Positions 18,084 to 27,798 are shown, counted from the stretch's first letter. The stretch is DNA of 64,000 nucleotides from Sipunculus nudus (GCA_026874595.1 CM049316.1:680001-744000), one strand, 5' to 3'. Notes: generated by a model not told the origin, from the letters alone. Numbers and translations: made by a program.

Positions 18084-19385
18084 TCACATAAAAACATTGG
18101 GTTCTTCCTTATGCGTGAAACCTTGTGTTATGAATTGCCATACGTAATCATGACCTTTGGGGGTCGAGTACAGATTGTTTGCGAAGGGTTTGAACATGTA
18201 CATGGTGGTGTATATGGCGTTCTTTAGTATGTACCATTTTGTGTGTGCTGCTGTGCCCTCTTGTATGTTTGATGCCGTACAAATTCCCAAAGCGTTTATA
18301 TTTTTTTCAACCTCCTGAAATGCTATGTTGCGCAGTAACAGAACAGAGGACCGTATTTTTGCAAGTTTCTGTGACTTTTTGTTGTGTCTTTTACCATCAA
18401 GGCGGAGAGTTGCAGTAGGGTCCAAACATATATCTGCGGAGAGTTTATCAATATCTGTCAGGTTGTATACAAGCTGGCGAAGAACTAACAAAGCGTAAGG
18501 TGCCCCGTCGTATTGCCTGTCCATCCATTCGTGCATCTCCATTCCGGGGATGTATAGTGTGTCCCGTGATTCAGCAGCACTCTCTGTTTCTCTACGCTTG
18601 GCCCATTCTTCCTCGTACGCTTTGACTGCACCCGCCAGGTCTTGCCTGTCGTTCAGCAGACACAAAAGCCATAAACCGGGGAAAGCGCTTGATGTGGTGA
18701 CTCGGCGATCCATACCTTTCAAATACATCAAAATAGATGAAGTAAACGCTTCCCATGTTTGTTTAGTCCGGTGCCATCCTATAGCGTACAGCAGCAGCGT
18801 GACGTTAATCCCTAGCACTGCTGCTCGCCGAACGCTACTGTACTTGTACAACGCGTAGAAGACGCCCCTGCAGTCATCTGATGCGTTCTCGTCTGTCAGA
18901 ACGGCCTGAATGGGCCTGTCCTCTAACCGGTAGCTCGGGTTCCCTTCCTCGTCCCTGGGCGTGGCACCAAAGACCATAGTGTACAGCATGTCTGCCGTGT
19001 GGCATGAGGACGTCATTAGCTTTTCCGCACTGCCGTACGATGGCTGTGGCCACACGACGTAAGGTGTCCAGTCTGCCTTTTGGTTCAAGGGGTCCGCGTG
19101 CGTCATATGACTTTCACTTGCTTCCCTCTGGGACTCGGACACGTCATTTCGTATGCCCTCCCAGCATGAATCGTTACCTGTCGTGGCAGCAACAGAACCC
19201 GATACGGAAGCGGCCGTTGGAAAACCTCCTAAAGGAGGGAGGGCCTCCCATTCCAGTCCAGTTTGCAACAGTGGTCTGTAACCTAAATCCTTCTTTCCGC
19301 ATTTGAACCCCGTCAGGAACATGTCGTAGTAACACTCGAGAGCCACTGGCGTGCTCGCCACGACATCCGCCCACCTGCGGGACAT
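18084..19385 (-). CDS. Unrecognised viral protein, 433 aa
   Basis: ATG at 19385; the GTG one codon earlier is not used. The protein is largely helical, with a Ser/Thr-rich linker near residues 70-100 and no signal peptide or TM. Its C-terminal 150 residues are basic and hydrophobic. It is co-oriented with the next two genes upstream (19419-20702 and 20878-22281). Only 33 nt separate it from the 427-aa gene, suggesting a shared promoter or overlapping transcripts. No family recognised. Confidence 0.75.
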   Translation of the reverse strand: MSRRWADVVASTPVALECYYDMFLTGFKCGKKDLGYRPLLQTGLEWEALPPLGGFPTAASVSGSVAATTGNDSCWEGIRNDVSESQREASESHMTHADPLNQKADWTPYVVWPQPSYGSAEKLMTSSCHTADMLYTMVFGATPRDEEGNPSYRLEDRPIQAVLTDENASDDCRGVFYALYKYSSVRRAAVLGINVTLLLYAIGWHRTKQTWEAFTSSILMYLKGMDRRVTTSSAFPGLWLLCLLNDRQDLAGAVKAYEEEWAKRRETESAAESRDTLYIPGMEMHEWMDRQYDGAPYALLVLRQLVYNLTDIDKLSADICLDPTATLRLDGKRHNKKSQKLAKIRSSVLLLRNIAFQEVEKNINALGICTASNIQEGTAAHTKWYILKNAIYTTMYMFKPFANNLYSTPKGHDYVWQFITQGFTHKEEPNVFM

Positions 19386-19418
19386 CACATATTGTATCTG
19401 ACGGTTATTTTGCGATAT

Positions 19419-20702
19419 CTAATACCAAGCGTACAGGTACCAAAGGCCGGCGTAGAGGTCCGAGAAGTGCCGGTTCGCATCACAGTCCAGTTGGTGAGTC
19501 AACGTTCCGACATCTGCCACGGCGTTGTTGACAGCGAGCACGAATGCTGGTGCGACGGTAACGAAAGAACCCTTACTGTCCTGTGGCACCCTCCAGGCCC
19601 CGCTGCTTCCCTGGCGGCCTGGCGGGACCAGGTTCACGTTAGCCAAGGACGGGTCGGTTGGTCCCATTTCATGCCGGAGCAATGTCTCTTGCAAACTGGA
19701 CAAACGTGACCTGGTGAAATCCTTTATTTTTTTCCCCTTTGACGTAATCATATGGAAAAGTAAATGTGTCTCGGGACCGTACACGGGCAATGCTGGGCGA
19801 TCACACTGTTGCGTGGAAGCCGCGAGTACTCTTTTCGCATGCTCGGTCGGAAGTTGGAATGCAGGTAAACGTTGGCGGCACGTAAGCAACGCGCGTTTTG
19901 ACATGTTCATTGTCTGCAAAGCCCTTTTAGTACGTGTCTGGCCATCTACCGTTTTTACCATCATGGGTACCAGCTGCTCCACGAGCGGGGGAACAGAAGC
20001 GTCTGCTTTGTTTCCATGACTCATCAGTTCATCAGGGCAGGGTCGTGATGTTGGTGGACGCAATGGGCTACGAGACCTGCGCTGGTCCTCTTCCTCTGGA
20101 TGGACCATTTCTGGAGGCCGTCGACTGAATGCGTCGTTCAGTGTTGTCAAATGTCCCATGAGTGCATCCGTGAGTTCAGCCGCACGGGCGGTGTCGCCTG
20201 TGGTCCGTCGTAAAAAGTCTTCTGCTAACCCCTTAACCCTTTCCCCGGCGATGCACAGCGCGTCCTGGGTCCCCGGTTCCATTAACCGTATGAGGTCCAA
20301 CAACTCTGTCCGGTATCGGTCGTGGACGTCTGTCACAGCTTCATCGTGCAGCCGTTTCGCTTTCAGCCGTAAAAGCGGTAGGTACCCGTCCCTCATGGTG
20401 CGCATTTTGAGTCTTGCAGTCCTCAGACTCTCCCTGGTACGAGCGGAATGAACCAGTAAAACATGGTACAAGGGAGGCAAACGGTTATTGGCAGTAGACT
20501 GTGACATGACGGCGTTGTCAGGTGTCCACGCAGAAATGTTAGCACCAGAACACGTCCCGCTGTCCAGTATTTCAAGCCTGCGGTGGAACTCTTTGTCCGA
20601 CTCCAGTGTGCCATTTTCGAACAAATGATCACTTCTTCTTCGTCCGCTAGTAGTATCATGTGGATCTCCGCGCCATTGAGCCATGGCATGAGAAGACCGC
20701 AT
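19419..20702 (-). CDS. Unrecognised helical viral protein with Arg/Ser/Pro-rich linker, 427 aa
   Basis: ATG at 20702. Residues about 85-200 form long charged helices. A disordered acidic, then Arg-Ser-Pro-rich linker (about 205-235) separates them from a C-terminal globular region. No TM. The order helix bundle, SR/proline linker, globular tail is common in herpesvirus scaffold and tegument proteins, but I recognise no family. Its minus-strand partner begins at 20878. Confidence 0.75.
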   Translation of the reverse strand: MRSSHAMAQWRGDPHDTTSGRRRSDHLFENGTLESDKEFHRRLEILDSGTCSGANISAWTPDNAVMSQSTANNRLPPLYHVLLVHSARTRESLRTARLKMRTMRDGYLPLLRLKAKRLHDEAVTDVHDRYRTELLDLIRLMEPGTQDALCIAGERVKGLAEDFLRRTTGDTARAAELTDALMGHLTTLNDAFSRRPPEMVHPEEEDQRRSRSPLRPPTSRPCPDELMSHGNKADASVPPLVEQLVPMMVKTVDGQTRTKRALQTMNMSKRALLTCRQRLPAFQLPTEHAKRVLAASTQQCDRPALPVYGPETHLLFHMITSKGKKIKDFTRSRLSSLQETLLRHEMGPTDPSLANVNLVPPGRQGSSGAWRVPQDSKGSFVTVAPAFVLAVNNAVADVGTLTHQLDCDANRHFSDLYAGLWYLYAWY

Positions 20703-20877
20703 TCATAAAGTGATATGTGTGTCAGGAACTTCCAACTCTAAGCCAATAAAGCCACCGCATGCCATTGACCATGCGAGACAAGCGGGCGCCTACATGCTCT
20801 ATCACTCTAACCTGCTGCCCCATATGCATCCTGATCTTTGAGGTACCCGTGCAGTTGAATATTATTAGCACTCTACG

Positions 20878-22281
20878 CTACTGTGTGTACTTCTCAATCG
20901 GGCAGACGGTTGTCACCAGTTCATACATCGCTTTTGTGTAGCGGTCGGCGTGTTCGAGCACAGACAGGTCAGTTGGTGCGCGGAACGTACATATGGACCC
21001 TGCGGGGGCGCCGCCTTCACACTTGCTTCGTCCTTCGCCAATAGGAAGAACATATCCGCATTCTTGAGAGCAGAAGACCATTTCTGAAAAGGCCACGTTC
21101 GAGAATTGGCCCCCGTCTCCACAGCCTGTTTGAGGTTGAAATGTTCGCTCGGATGCGCTGTCCCTTTTATCGTTTGTGGCATCTGCTTTTTCCTTAACAG
21201 TGAAACGTCTCACGCGACAGCACGTCTTTCCAACCCACACGTATGAACTGAAACGAACGCGAAGTGCGTGTATGCGGTGCTGTTGCTGTGCACGCTTTCT
21301 CCAGTGCGCTGCGGATGATCGATGCAAGAACTCGCGCAGGCGCCAGGTAGTGTCGCAAACCTGGTAAAACGCCGATTGACACGCGAACGTAATTCGTTCT
21401 TTTGAAAAAACAGGCGACACTATACTGGAGTACTTGAACGTCCTGGCGACTTGTTGATATTGCGAGCGGATGAGATCCTGTTTATGGACACTTGCGTTGA
21501 AGCCGATACTTTTCACTTCGACCACACACACCCATGCGCAACGGCCTTTGGGGTGTGCGGCCAGCAGTACCACATCCGGCCGTCTCGTCCCTTTCAGCTG
21601 TAGGCGCTTCTTCGCATCCATCCGTTTTACTTTCCGACGTGGTGGCCACCTCACAGAGTTGCATGTCGGCAACGGTCTGTTGCTTTCTGTTGAGGCAGTT
21701 CCGACGTTTGATATTGGGATGTGCGGTCCGACGGGTGTTTCACATACAACGGTAACTTTAACATCTTTGGCCCATTGTAATAAAACAGGCGTAGGTATGT
21801 CTTCGCCTTTTTTAAACGGATAACATTCCAACATGGTCAGGGCCCTTAGTATAAACCCCCTGGCGTTTGATTCGGCGTGTGCGGCCTGCACGGAACTCGA
21901 TGCTTGCCAAAATAGGGCATTTCCGAATGCGATTTCTACCACGTCTTTCAAATTGGTAACTTTATAGAGACGATTTTGTAGTCGCGTGTGGAACCGTTCA
22001 CCAGCCGTTGTCGAACGGGCGTGGCAGCGGTCGAGGTTTGCCAGGACTGGGGCTATCACGCCCTTGTTGTACGATTCGAACGTCTGGAACACCTTGGGTG
22101 ACACATGTCCCGTATGTGCGGTCCAGGATGAAACTGCTCTCCGAAGTAAAGGGTTTTTAACCGCTGCAGATTTCCATGCAGCAAACTCGCGACATCTCTG
22201 CACTGTGTACAACTTTGTGAGTTCTGACACCAGTTCTTGCTTGTGGAGACGATACCTCTCATGGTGGACACGTTTTTCCAT
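20878..22281 (-). CDS. Putative PD-(D/E)XK nuclease-like protein, 467 aa
   Basis: ATG at 22281. A basic helical N-terminus precedes a core that matches a PD-(D/E)XK nuclease: RRPD with D236, a hydrophobic strand, then VVEVKS with E255 and K257, then a helix with Q-rich positions (QDLIRSQYQQ). This fold includes the alkaline exonucleases used by herpesviruses for genome maturation, but sequence outside the motif does not tell me which subfamily this is. The C-terminal region has a cysteine cluster (FCSQECGY and further Cys) that may bind zinc. Upstream are a minus TATA (22329-22336) and an ATCACGTGAT palindrome (22393-22402). Confidence 0.75.
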   Translation of the reverse strand: MEKRVHHERYRLHKQELVSELTKLYTVQRCREFAAWKSAAVKNPLLRRAVSSWTAHTGHVSPKVFQTFESYNKGVIAPVLANLDRCHARSTTAGERFHTRLQNRLYKVTNLKDVVEIAFGNALFWQASSSVQAAHAESNARGFILRALTMLECYPFKKGEDIPTPVLLQWAKDVKVTVVCETPVGPHIPISNVGTASTESNRPLPTCNSVRWPPRRKVKRMDAKKRLQLKGTRRPDVVLLAAHPKGRCAWVCVVEVKSIGFNASVHKQDLIRSQYQQVARTFKYSSIVSPVFSKERITFACQSAFYQVCDTTWRLREFLHRSSAAHWRKRAQQQHRIHALRVRFSSYVWVGKTCCRVRRFTVKEKADATNDKRDSASERTFQPQTGCGDGGQFSNVAFSEMVFCSQECGYVLPIGEGRSKCEGGAPAGSICTFRAPTDLSVLEHADRYTKAMYELVTTVCPIEKYTQ

Positions 22282-22392
22282 GCCGGTAAAGAGGCCACGC
22301 GGTGATCACTGTCTGTTCACTGCCCCCGCATATACCAAATGACGCACGCGGTTTACCCCGTGTGACGAGTGTAATATATATGACTCGTAGCT

Positions 22393-22402
22393 ATCACGTG
22401 AT
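22393..22402. promoter_or_regulatory. CACGTG palindrome upstream of nuclease-like gene
   Basis: Perfect 10-bp palindrome centred on CACGTG, about 112 nt upstream of the ATG at 22281, with an AT-rich TATATAT stretch (about 22366-22382) beside it. Confidence 0.4.
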
Positions 22403-22520
22403 CACCATTACCAGTTTCGGTATATGCAAATAGGTTCATGGCATATTACGCTGCGTATATGTACGGAAAATGGTTGATTAAACAAATGTATTGGCCACGG
22501 CCAACAGTTCCATGTAAGCT

Positions 22521-22952
22521 TTACCCTCCATCTCCCGAAATTTCATCATCTTCTTGGTTACTGGAGGTCTTGTCGTTCTCGTTTGTTCGTACATGATTCC
22601 TGTTTGTGTTGACACCAACAGTACCGGTGTGTTCCACCCACATCACAGGAGCGGGTTTTGTCCCCCAATACCACAGTTTGCACACAGGATAACCTCTAAC
22701 TGGTGTTTGGTCCACCTCCCTGACCTTCCAAACGCACAAGACTCGAGGGGCTCCACAGCACATGTCCGACGCCGTGCAATTTTCCCCTATACGTTTACAA
22801 TCCTGCACGGGATCTACTTTATGGCGGTCAGTGAGAAGGTGTTTGGCTAAGGCAAACGGAAACGTACCCCTTAACTTGACTCCGGGTAGCACAAACAACA
22901 TCAAAGAAACCACGGTCAGATAGGTCAACGCCATGTACGGGCGGGTACCCAT
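22521..22952 (-). CDS. Secreted six-cysteine (knottin-like) protein, 143 aa
   Basis: The first ATG in the frame is 22952; open codons upstream to a GTG at 23156 lack any Met. Residues 1-29 form a signal peptide (basic start, hydrophobic core; M7 could also initiate). The mature part has six cysteines, C52, C59, C65, C66, C73 and C91, spaced 6-5-0-6-17. This C-C-CC-C-C order is the inhibitor-cystine-knot or colipase/prokineticin type. The C-terminal 45 residues are hydrophilic and acidic, with no membrane anchor. Likely a secreted ligand or inhibitor; target unknown. Neighbours are also host-interaction genes. Similar cysteine frameworks occur in venom peptides, hormones and protease inhibitors, so no activity can be assigned. 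Confidence 0.65.
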   Translation of the reverse strand: MGTRPYMALTYLTVVSLMLFVLPGVKLRGTFPFALAKHLLTDRHKVDPVQDCKRIGENCTASDMCCGAPRVLCVWKVREVDQTPVRGYPVCKLWYWGTKPAPVMWVEHTGTVGVNTNRNHVRTNENDKTSSNQEDDEISGDGG

Positions 22953-23209
22953 TGCAATCTGAAATCGTCCTCTATCGTGCAAACCAATGGAATTGCGCTT
23001 ATGCACGAGACGTGAAATGTTTGCTGGCGACTTTAACCATGGTCTGCGTTTCACAAATACTTTAACATTCGAGGCTAGAGATATACACGATGGGACTGCA
23101 CTGTACAGGACGATAAATGGACACCATATGCCGGGAGCAGACGTCGGTGTGTACACTAGTGCAGAGATATCGTATTTATTTTCCTCACAAGGAATCTGTC
23201 CTCGTCAGA

Positions 23210-24061
23210 TTAGTCATTAAGGTCGAACCTGTATTCCTCAAATGATGGAATGGTCACGACATAATATTGCTTTGCCTGATTCTGTACGGCAGTCATGAGC
23301 ATATCGGCTCTCTCATATTCACCCGATACATACAAGGCATACCACACATCAGACCACATATGCGGACGCTGGTGCAGCCAATCGAAAAAACGGATACCGA
23401 TAAAGCAGGAGGACACCCCTGCGGCGATATAAGAGAGTTCCTGATCAGACATGATGTCCATCTCGTAGAGTGTATTTAACAGCCCGTTGCTTTTAAGATC
23501 CAATCCATCCAATAGGTCACCTGAAATATCCCTCAACGTTTGTTTCGTGTAGTACACGTATCTACATTCTGAAGAGTATGCACATGTAGGTTTAGATAAA
23601 AGAACTGGAACCGTCGTGCCTGCTTTGATGTTCTTAGCAATAGACCGTTGTTTTTCGATCCATGCGTGTATGCCTTCTACTGTATGTATATCTGGCCGTG
23701 TTTTGGCAACGACCTCTCCTGTAAACGCAGCTGCATTATATCTATCCCGCACGTACCGCATCCATACATAAGGAGGTATTTCCTCTGGGTACAGAGTGAA
23801 CGTGCAGTATATGCCATCACTCGGGTCAGGTTCGGTCGCGTCCAATGTCGGCAGTGTGTGTATATCTTCCAACCGCAACCCGGTATCTAAGCAATCCGAT
23901 CCGGGCGTGTGCCCCTCCGTGCGACATTTGTAACACGGTAACGGCTCGCGACTCCCCATGTGCGCACGGTTTATCACTTCATGTACATCATATGCACTTA
24001 CATTTATGATATATATACCGACACCTGTGGCGCTAGCTATACAATGATACCTTACGTACAT
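23210..24061 (-). CDS. Protein with C-terminal CARD-like death-fold domain, 283 aa
   Basis: First ATG 24061; the frame is open to a GTG at 24097. Residues about 165-255 fit the six-helix CARD/death-fold hydrophobic pattern. The key stretch is LLNTLYEMDIMSDQELSYI, then a GIRFFDWL helix and an ALYVSGEYERADML ending, all typical of CARDs. The N-terminal half has a C-x2-C...C cluster (CYKC) and no known domain. CARDs mediate homotypic assembly of apoptosome, inflammasome and RIG-I/MAVS complexes. A viral CARD-like protein would act as decoy or scaffold in the cytoplasm; this is inference. Divergent from the EGF-repeat gene across a 101-nt promoter holding TCACGTGA (24101-24108). Confidence 0.72.
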   Translation of the reverse strand: MYVRYHCIASATGVGIYIINVSAYDVHEVINRAHMGSREPLPCYKCRTEGHTPGSDCLDTGLRLEDIHTLPTLDATEPDPSDGIYCTFTLYPEEIPPYVWMRYVRDRYNAAAFTGEVVAKTRPDIHTVEGIHAWIEKQRSIAKNIKAGTTVPVLLSKPTCAYSSECRYVYYTKQTLRDISGDLLDGLDLKSNGLLNTLYEMDIMSDQELSYIAAGVSSCFIGIRFFDWLHQRPHMWSDVWYALYVSGEYERADMLMTAVQNQAKQYYVVTIPSFEEYRFDLND

Positions 24062-24100
24062 GTTCCCTGTTTTATTTGCCGTAGCGGCACCAGCCACTCG

Positions 24101-24116
24101 TCACGTGACTATATGT
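24101..24116. promoter_or_regulatory. CACGTG + TATA in divergent promoter
   Basis: TCACGTGA followed directly by CTATATG between the CARD-like gene (minus) and the EGF-repeat gene (plus). Both are likely driven from this 101-nt gap. Confidence 0.5.
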
Positions 24117-24162
24117 GACACTATCGTGCATGATACATGAGACCAAATACTAGTCATACGAA

Positions 24163-27100
24163 ATGGGCATTTTTTACGGAAAAGTGTTATACCTGCCGCT
24201 TCTGGTTTTGATCGCCCGCCAGATACTGGCCACCCGTAAGGCCGCACCCTCGTGGCGTTGGTTGGGAGCTCCGACGGAAAGTGAAATGGCCGGCCCTTTT
24301 GAATCGTGTAAGGTAACTGTCAACAACAAGCGTGTTACATGCGACGGCAGTAAAGAGACATACACGTACCAGCAAGCACGACGTTGCTGTGTGTGTGCCG
24401 GTTTGGAACTCCCGCGTACAAAGGCATCGCAGGTAGCGTGGATGATGGAACTGGCTTCCACGGTGAGCAGTGCACATTTCCGCATTGCAACCGATGACAG
24501 AAAAACCGAGGCATGCTCCGTTTTCCGCCGAACTACGGGTGTTTCCAAAAAGAAGGGATGCCATCAAAAAAAGGCCGGTTTTTTGTGTTGGCCAAAAACC
24601 GGTACCCGTTTTTCAGATCCCGATGATAGGATTGAGCTCGTAGGGCCTTGGTCAAAGGAGCAAACATTTTGCAAAGATACAGCAAAGAACAATTGCAGTG
24701 GCTTGACAGAAGTCACTAACAAGGAAGCAAAAAGTTGCTGCCAGTGCGCAGGAGGGCGTTTGCCTGTCATATCCGACCAAGGATATGACTTCAAAAGCGA
24801 CTCTGTAAGCAAACTGTTGCGACAAGTGAATATTTCAGAAACGTGGACAATGTTCTCCGAGAACAATCAGGTCATACAAACTCCGGTATGTCACCTTTTT
24901 CGTTATGATGACGATATAAAAGCAGGCCATCACAAACACAAGGATAAGAAGGGAAACGTTAATTGCGACAAGAAACACCCGTACATATGTGTCCGTCCAG
25001 AGTGTTCTGTGGGATATTGGGGACGCAAATGCCAACGGAATTGCTCAACAGGATGCTACAGACGCGAGTGTAAGGCATATACAGGAACGTGTTCACACGG
25101 GTGCAAAGCAGGCCTCAGAGGAAAGCTTTGCAACACAACCTGCAACAGTGGACGTTGGGGTAAAAACTGCGCACGAAAATGTTCATCAGGATGCATGAGG
25201 GAAAGGGGTTCCAAGCCTGTTTGCTACCCTACAAACGGAACCTGCTCTTGTAATGCGGGTTACGCAGGCCAGAGATGTAACAAGTTGTGCTCGAACGGAA
25301 CGTTCGGCCTCGGTTGCAACCTCAAGTGTTCGGCAGGTTGTCTGCGTGAACCGGACGAAAAGACGAAAAACGGAACCCTGATTAAAAGAACAGCAGTTTG
25401 TCGATCAACAGATGGTGTATGCGATTGCCGGCCTGGATTTAAAGGCAGAAAATGCGCCAATGCATGCAAGTCAGGTCAGTGGGGTGTTCACTGTGCCTTC
25501 AACTGTTCGGAAGGTTGTTCCCACAGAAAATGCAATGCGGTAAACGGCGGATGTTCATGCATGCCAGGCTTTAGGGGTGCCCGCTGCAATGTGACGTGCC
25601 CTCCGGGGACATTGGATGATATCTGTACCAGGACATGCTCTAACAATTGTGTACCAGTAAAAGGTATCCGTTTATGTGACAAGAAAAGCGGGTCTTGCAG
25701 TTGCTGTCCAGGTTACTACGGCGATGGTTGCAGCATGGAGTGTCCTAATGACAAGTATGGAATCAATTGTTCTCACACGTGTCCTAAAAACTGCATGCAT
25801 GCCCCCGCATACCATATTTGGAAGATCAAGACAAATGTTCAGAATTCGGTTTCCAGATACACGTGGCGTGTGTGTGCAAAAGAGACAGGAGCGTGTAGCT
25901 GCAAAGCTGGTTACAAAGGTCAGACATGTTCGGAAACATGCAGCAAGCAAGAATGGGGTGAAAACTGTCACAGTACATGTCCGGTCAACTGCAACGGGAC
26001 CGTCTCGGATTCAAATGTTATGTGCGACCGGTCTGATGGGACCTGCGTGTGCAAGGACGGTTATACGGGACTCAAATGCACCGATGTTTGCTCTACAGGC
26101 ACGTGGGGTACGAAATGTTCCCGAAATTGCTCTAGCCGGTGCATCACCACAGGTAACAGTCATAAGCCGACCTGCAATCATATAAACGGGACGTGCACCT
26201 GCCAAGCGGGGTACAGGGGTAAACACTGTGATGAACTCTGTGCAAACGGCACGTACGGCCCATCCTGCTCGAAAACGTGCCCAAGCCGTTGTGTGCGTGC
26301 ACGGAATACGAATTCTGTTCGGACAACAACGTATCAGTTATGCGACCCCATTTCCGGCAGCTGCTTGTGCCAGGCCGGTTACAAAGGGCAGTACTGCAAT
26401 GAAACGTGCTCAGCAGACACATGGGGTTCAGAATGTGCCTTTTCGTGTACGCCTGAATGCAATGGATCCGTTGTTGACAATGGTATACCTGTCAGGAAAT
26501 GCAACATGGTGAACGGTTCGTGCACGTGCCAGGCCGGGTACGTGGGCGAGCGCTGCACTCAACGTTGCGACAGTGGACTTTGGGGGGAGGGTTGTGTCAG
26601 TGTATGCGGTGCCGGATGCTGGAACCGCTCCAGCTGCCACCATGAAGACGGACATTGTGCACCGTGCACAAACGGGTACACGGGGCCGAGGTGTGAAAGC
26701 TTGTGCCCGTCCGGTGTTTGGGGGAATAACTGCAGTAGCACCTGTTCGCTGTTTTGTGCAAACAGGAAATGCAGCCCATTTGACGGGAAATGTTACCAGT
26801 GTAAAGCTGGCAAGGACGGCGACTTCTGCGACCAGGATTGCTCGACCGGTGTGTGGGGGACTAACTGCAGTAACACCTGTTCGCCGTCCTGTGCAAATGG
26901 CACATGCAACCCATTCGACGGGAAATGCTACCAATGCATAGCTGGCAAAGAAGGCGACTTCTGCGACGCGGATTGCCCGACCGGTGTGTGGGGGACCAAC
27001 TGCAGTAACACCTGTCCGCCGTCCTGTGCAAATGGCACATGCAACCCATTCGACGGAAAATGCTACCAATGCATAGCTGGCAAAGAAGGCGACTTCTGCG

Positions 27101-27657
27101 ACGCGGATTGTCCGACCGGTGTGTGGGGGACTAACTGCAGTAACACCTGTTCGTTTACTTGTGCAGATGGCAAATGCAACCCAGCCGATGGGAAATGCTA
27201 CCAATGTATAGCTGGCAAAGAAGGCGCCTACTGCAACGCGGATTGCCCGACCGGTCATTGGGGGAATAACTGCAGTAGCACCTGTCCGCCATCTTGTGCA
27301 AAAAGCACATGCAGCCCATTTGACGGGAAATGTTACCGATGTAAAGCTGGCAGAGAAGGCGTCTTCTGCGACTCGGATTGCGGCGAAGGGACGTACGGTC
27401 CCAACTGCATGATGTTGTGCCCCGTCTGTCCAAACGGCGTATGGTTTAAATGTGATCCCGTCACTGGTGTGTGTCAGACAGGCGGCACAGACCTCGAGGA
27501 CACTGGTCGGTGGAGGGAACACTTTCGTGCCTTCTGTTGGAAACCTGACAAAACGGGAAGGCAATGCAGGGACATTAATACAAGCAAGCCTGCCTGGCGT
27601 GATGAACACATAGCGGTTGTCTTGTTAAGCCTCCGGGTTCTGTTCGAGTATGTGTAG
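24163..27657 (+). CDS. Secreted lectin-like / multi-EGF (MEGF/scavenger-receptor-like) protein, 1164 aa
   Basis: ATG at 24163; signal peptide about residues 1-23. Two related cysteine-containing modules follow (about 40-145 and 155-280), each with a CC-x-CAG motif and an xCxW/ICV end, resembling degenerate C-type-lectin-like domains. Then come about 17 EGF/laminin-type repeats of the GxWGxxC form, as in MEGF10/Draper and SREC receptors that recognise apoptotic cells. Repeats 12-16 are nearly identical. Many N-x-S/T sites. The tail ends in about 15 hydrophobic residues, too short for a standard TM; a GPI signal or secreted form is possible. Poly(A) signal AATAAA 27733-27738. Probably captured from host; it may bind host surfaces or modulate clearance of infected cells (inference). 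Confidence 0.85.
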   Translation: MGIFYGKVLYLPLLVLIARQILATRKAAPSWRWLGAPTESEMAGPFESCKVTVNNKRVTCDGSKETYTYQQARRCCVCAGLELPRTKASQVAWMMELASTVSSAHFRIATDDRKTEACSVFRRTTGVSKKKGCHQKKAGFLCWPKTGTRFSDPDDRIELVGPWSKEQTFCKDTAKNNCSGLTEVTNKEAKSCCQCAGGRLPVISDQGYDFKSDSVSKLLRQVNISETWTMFSENNQVIQTPVCHLFRYDDDIKAGHHKHKDKKGNVNCDKKHPYICVRPECSVGYWGRKCQRNCSTGCYRRECKAYTGTCSHGCKAGLRGKLCNTTCNSGRWGKNCARKCSSGCMRERGSKPVCYPTNGTCSCNAGYAGQRCNKLCSNGTFGLGCNLKCSAGCLREPDEKTKNGTLIKRTAVCRSTDGVCDCRPGFKGRKCANACKSGQWGVHCAFNCSEGCSHRKCNAVNGGCSCMPGFRGARCNVTCPPGTLDDICTRTCSNNCVPVKGIRLCDKKSGSCSCCPGYYGDGCSMECPNDKYGINCSHTCPKNCMHAPAYHIWKIKTNVQNSVSRYTWRVCAKETGACSCKAGYKGQTCSETCSKQEWGENCHSTCPVNCNGTVSDSNVMCDRSDGTCVCKDGYTGLKCTDVCSTGTWGTKCSRNCSSRCITTGNSHKPTCNHINGTCTCQAGYRGKHCDELCANGTYGPSCSKTCPSRCVRARNTNSVRTTTYQLCDPISGSCLCQAGYKGQYCNETCSADTWGSECAFSCTPECNGSVVDNGIPVRKCNMVNGSCTCQAGYVGERCTQRCDSGLWGEGCVSVCGAGCWNRSSCHHEDGHCAPCTNGYTGPRCESLCPSGVWGNNCSSTCSLFCANRKCSPFDGKCYQCKAGKDGDFCDQDCSTGVWGTNCSNTCSPSCANGTCNPFDGKCYQCIAGKEGDFCDADCPTGVWGTNCSNTCPPSCANGTCNPFDGKCYQCIAGKEGDFCDADCPTGVWGTNCSNTCSFTCADGKCNPADGKCYQCIAGKEGAYCNADCPTGHWGNNCSSTCPPSCAKSTCSPFDGKCYRCKAGREGVFCDSDCGEGTYGPNCMMLCPVCPNGVWFKCDPVTGVCQTGGTDLEDTGRWREHFRAFCWKPDKTGRQCRDINTSKPAWRDEHIAVVLLSLRVLFEYV
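26716..27390 (+). repeat. Tandem 135-bp coding repeat (five units)
   Basis: The phrase TGGGGGA..AACTGCAGTA recurs at 26716, 26851, 26986, 27121 and 27256, exactly 135 bp (45 codons) apart. Near-identity of the middle units at DNA level points to recent expansion inside the EGF gene. Confidence 0.85.
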
Positions 27658-27732
27658 TGATGTCATATCCTGACAACAGATCATGACCACACTGCCCGAT
27701 AGAGCGTGTGGACTGCATGCTAGGATATGCAA

Positions 27733-27738
27733 AATAAA
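27733..27738 (+). terminator. Poly(A) signal of multi-EGF gene
   Basis: AATAAA 76 nt after the stop; the convergent gene's AATAAA lies on the other strand at 27799-27804. Confidence 0.65.
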
Positions 27739-27798
27739 TGTCCAGGCTGTCAACCAGATATAGTTTTATTTGATATGAAATAAACAACAGATATATTT

